Positions 13,980 to 14,846 of a DNA stretch of 14,846 bases are shown piece by piece. Where the stretch lies: positions 5,789 to 20,634 of the forward strand of contig PLBD01000476.1 of assembly GCA_003135315.1 (NCBI GenBank), written 5' to 3'. How positions within the stretch are numbered: position 1 is the stretch's first letter; every line of letters begins with the position of its first letter. Below the pieces are notes generated by a model that was not told the origin of the DNA, ran no database searches, and saw only the letters and a program-made list of their open reading frames with translations. The position numbers were made by a program, and so were the translations under genes. This DNA comes from Acidobacteriaceae bacterium (GTDB lineage Bacteria; Acidobacteriota; Terriglobia; Terriglobales; Acidobacteriaceae).

Positions 13980-14846
13980 TCATTGCACGTGCGCGTCGTA
14001 GCCGCGAATGCGAAGTTGCGCCACCAGGCGCTCGGTGGCCACCGACAGTGGACCATCGACGCCGCAACCGCTGGCGCATTCGTGCCCGCCTCCGCCAAAG
14101 GCTGCGGCCACGGCCGCGACGTTGACCAATCCTTTGCTGCGCAGACTCACGCGGAAGTGACCGTTGGGCTCCTCGCGAAAGAACAGCGCTACTTCAATAC
14201 CCTGAATAGCGAGAGCGTAATTGACCAGCCCTTCGCAATCTTCGTCACTGGCTTCGCAATGTTCCATGGTGGCGCGATCGACGTGCATCCATGCCAGCGT
14301 TCCATCGCGATGCAGGCTGGTGAGGGCCGCACCCAGCAGGCGCATCTTTGATATGTGAGTAGAAAAGTAAACATTGTGAGCGATGCTCACGGGGTCGGCG
14401 CCGCAGCGCACCAGCTCTTGTGCCAAAGAAAACGTCCGCTCGCTAGTGCCGTGGAAGCAGAAAGAGCCGGTGTCGGTCAGCACCGCCGTGTAGAGACAGG
14501 TAGCGACCTCCGGCGAGATTTTGACGCCGGCCTCGCGTGCCAGGCGGAAGATCATCTCCGCCGTCGCGCAGGCGTCGGGATCGATCCAGTTCACGTCGGC
14601 GAAGGGACGTGCGGTGGCATGGTGATCGATGTTGATGAGGTAGTGGTGCTCCAGGCCAGAGAGTTTGGTGCGCTGCACACTGTCGCATTCTAGGATGATG
14701 ACAGCCTCGGCTTCGGGAGCCTGCTGAGTTTCGACCAACACAGTGTCGCTGAAAGGAAGCGGGCTGTAAATGCCGGGCACGCCGTCGCTGAGCACGACGC
14801 TTGCCTGCTTGCCCATGGTGCGCAGAATCTGGGCGCAGGCCAGCGT
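13980..14846 (-). CDS. nrnA: DHH/DHHA1 phosphoesterase, NrnA-type oligoribonuclease / pAp phosphatase (N-terminus outside window)
   Basis: The frame is open from the right edge (289 codons in the window), and the codons before the ATG at 14816 (TLACAQILRTMGKQ) fit the family, so the true start lies outside. NrnA-type enzymes degrade nano-RNA from the 3' or 5' end and may dephosphorylate pAp, using Mn2+ in the cytoplasm. The DHH domain shows ILECDSVQR and the name-giving DHH in INIDHHATARPFADVNWIDP, followed by LYTAVLTDTGSFCF, a conserved metal-binding Asp region. The DHHA1 domain has RSKGLVNVAAVAAAFGGGGHECASGCG, with the GGGH substrate-binding motif. The first metal motif (DxDxxGS) is missing only because of the window edge. 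It is directly upstream of the glycosyltransferase gene, a pairing I have no functional explanation for. The NrnA name is likely, but other DHH-family phosphoesterases are not fully excluded. Confidence 0.9.
   Translation of the reverse strand, partial: TLACAQILRTMGKQASVVLSDGVPGIYSPLPFSDTVLVETQQAPEAEAVIILECDSVQRTKLSGLEHHYLINIDHHATARPFADVNWIDPDACATAEMIFRLAREAGVKISPEVATCLYTAVLTDTGSFCFHGTSERTFSLAQELVRCGADPVSIAHNVYFSTHISKMRLLGAALTSLHRDGTLAWMHVDRATMEHCEASDEDCEGLVNYALAIQGIEVALFFREEPNGHFRVSLRSKGLVNVAAVAAAFGGGGHECASGCGVDGPLSVATERLVAQLRIRGYDAHVQ

Noticed and set aside
12977..14125. Long plus-strand open frame (382 codons)
   Set aside because: It lies antisense to the glycosyltransferase and the end of the DHH gene. 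Its composition (Arg/Gln/Glu/Gly-rich, no domains) is that of a GC-rich shadow frame.

Overview
The window is a stretch of ordinary-looking chromosome from a GC-rich Gram-negative-type bacterium. The best guess is an Acidobacteriota (Terriglobia-like) genome. The reasons are a GloVer-repeat secreted protein, a CusF-SCO1 copper lipoprotein, a cytoplasmic Ser/Thr kinase with a Pro/Ala-rich membrane-spanning tail, and a CYCXC-type small Cys-rich exported protein. This assignment rests on gene content and style and is an inference. There is no phage, transposase, CRISPR array, rRNA or tRNA.

Layout. At 1-1238 (minus) lies the start of an exported GH63-like glycosidase that runs off the left edge. 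It is divergent from a zinc alcohol dehydrogenase (1326-2324, plus). From 7275 down to 2362 all genes are on the minus strand: a TPR protein, yvcK (glmR), glmU, a CusF-SCO1 lipoprotein and a PPOX-fold flavin protein. Upstream of these is a small exported Cys-rich PCYCYC protein (7423-7854, minus), divergent from a Hanks-type Ser/Thr kinase (8083-9681, plus), which is followed by signal peptidase I (9745-10359, plus). Then come a seven-repeat GloVer secreted protein (10490-11794 or 11893, minus), a roughly 0.4 kb non-coding gap, an ArnT/PMT-like GT39 glycosyltransferase (12311-13948, minus) and the C-terminal part of a DHH/DHHA1 phosphoesterase of the NrnA type (13980-14846, minus, cut by the right edge).

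How the genes may work together. The most coherent group is TPR-yvcK-glmU. In Bacillus, YvcK/GlmR senses UDP-GlcNAc and stimulates its synthesis, and GlmU makes UDP-GlcNAc, so sensor and producer of the cell-wall precursor sit side by side. A Hanks-type kinase is encoded less than 1 kb from this cluster. In other bacteria both YvcK and GlmU are known substrates of such kinases.

The most unusual non-coding structure is a double palindromic element (5371-5525) that fills the entire yvcK-glmU gap, from the base after the yvcK stop codon to the base before the first possible glmU ATG. It belongs in style to the 'CACCACAGAGACACAGAG' dispersed repeats seen in many environmental genomes. Other items of note are a perfect 11-bp inverted repeat in the 11.9-12.3 kb gap, a CX5C copper motif in the SCO protein, and a missing structural-zinc cysteine in the dehydrogenase. 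I see no clear, wholly new multi-gene system.
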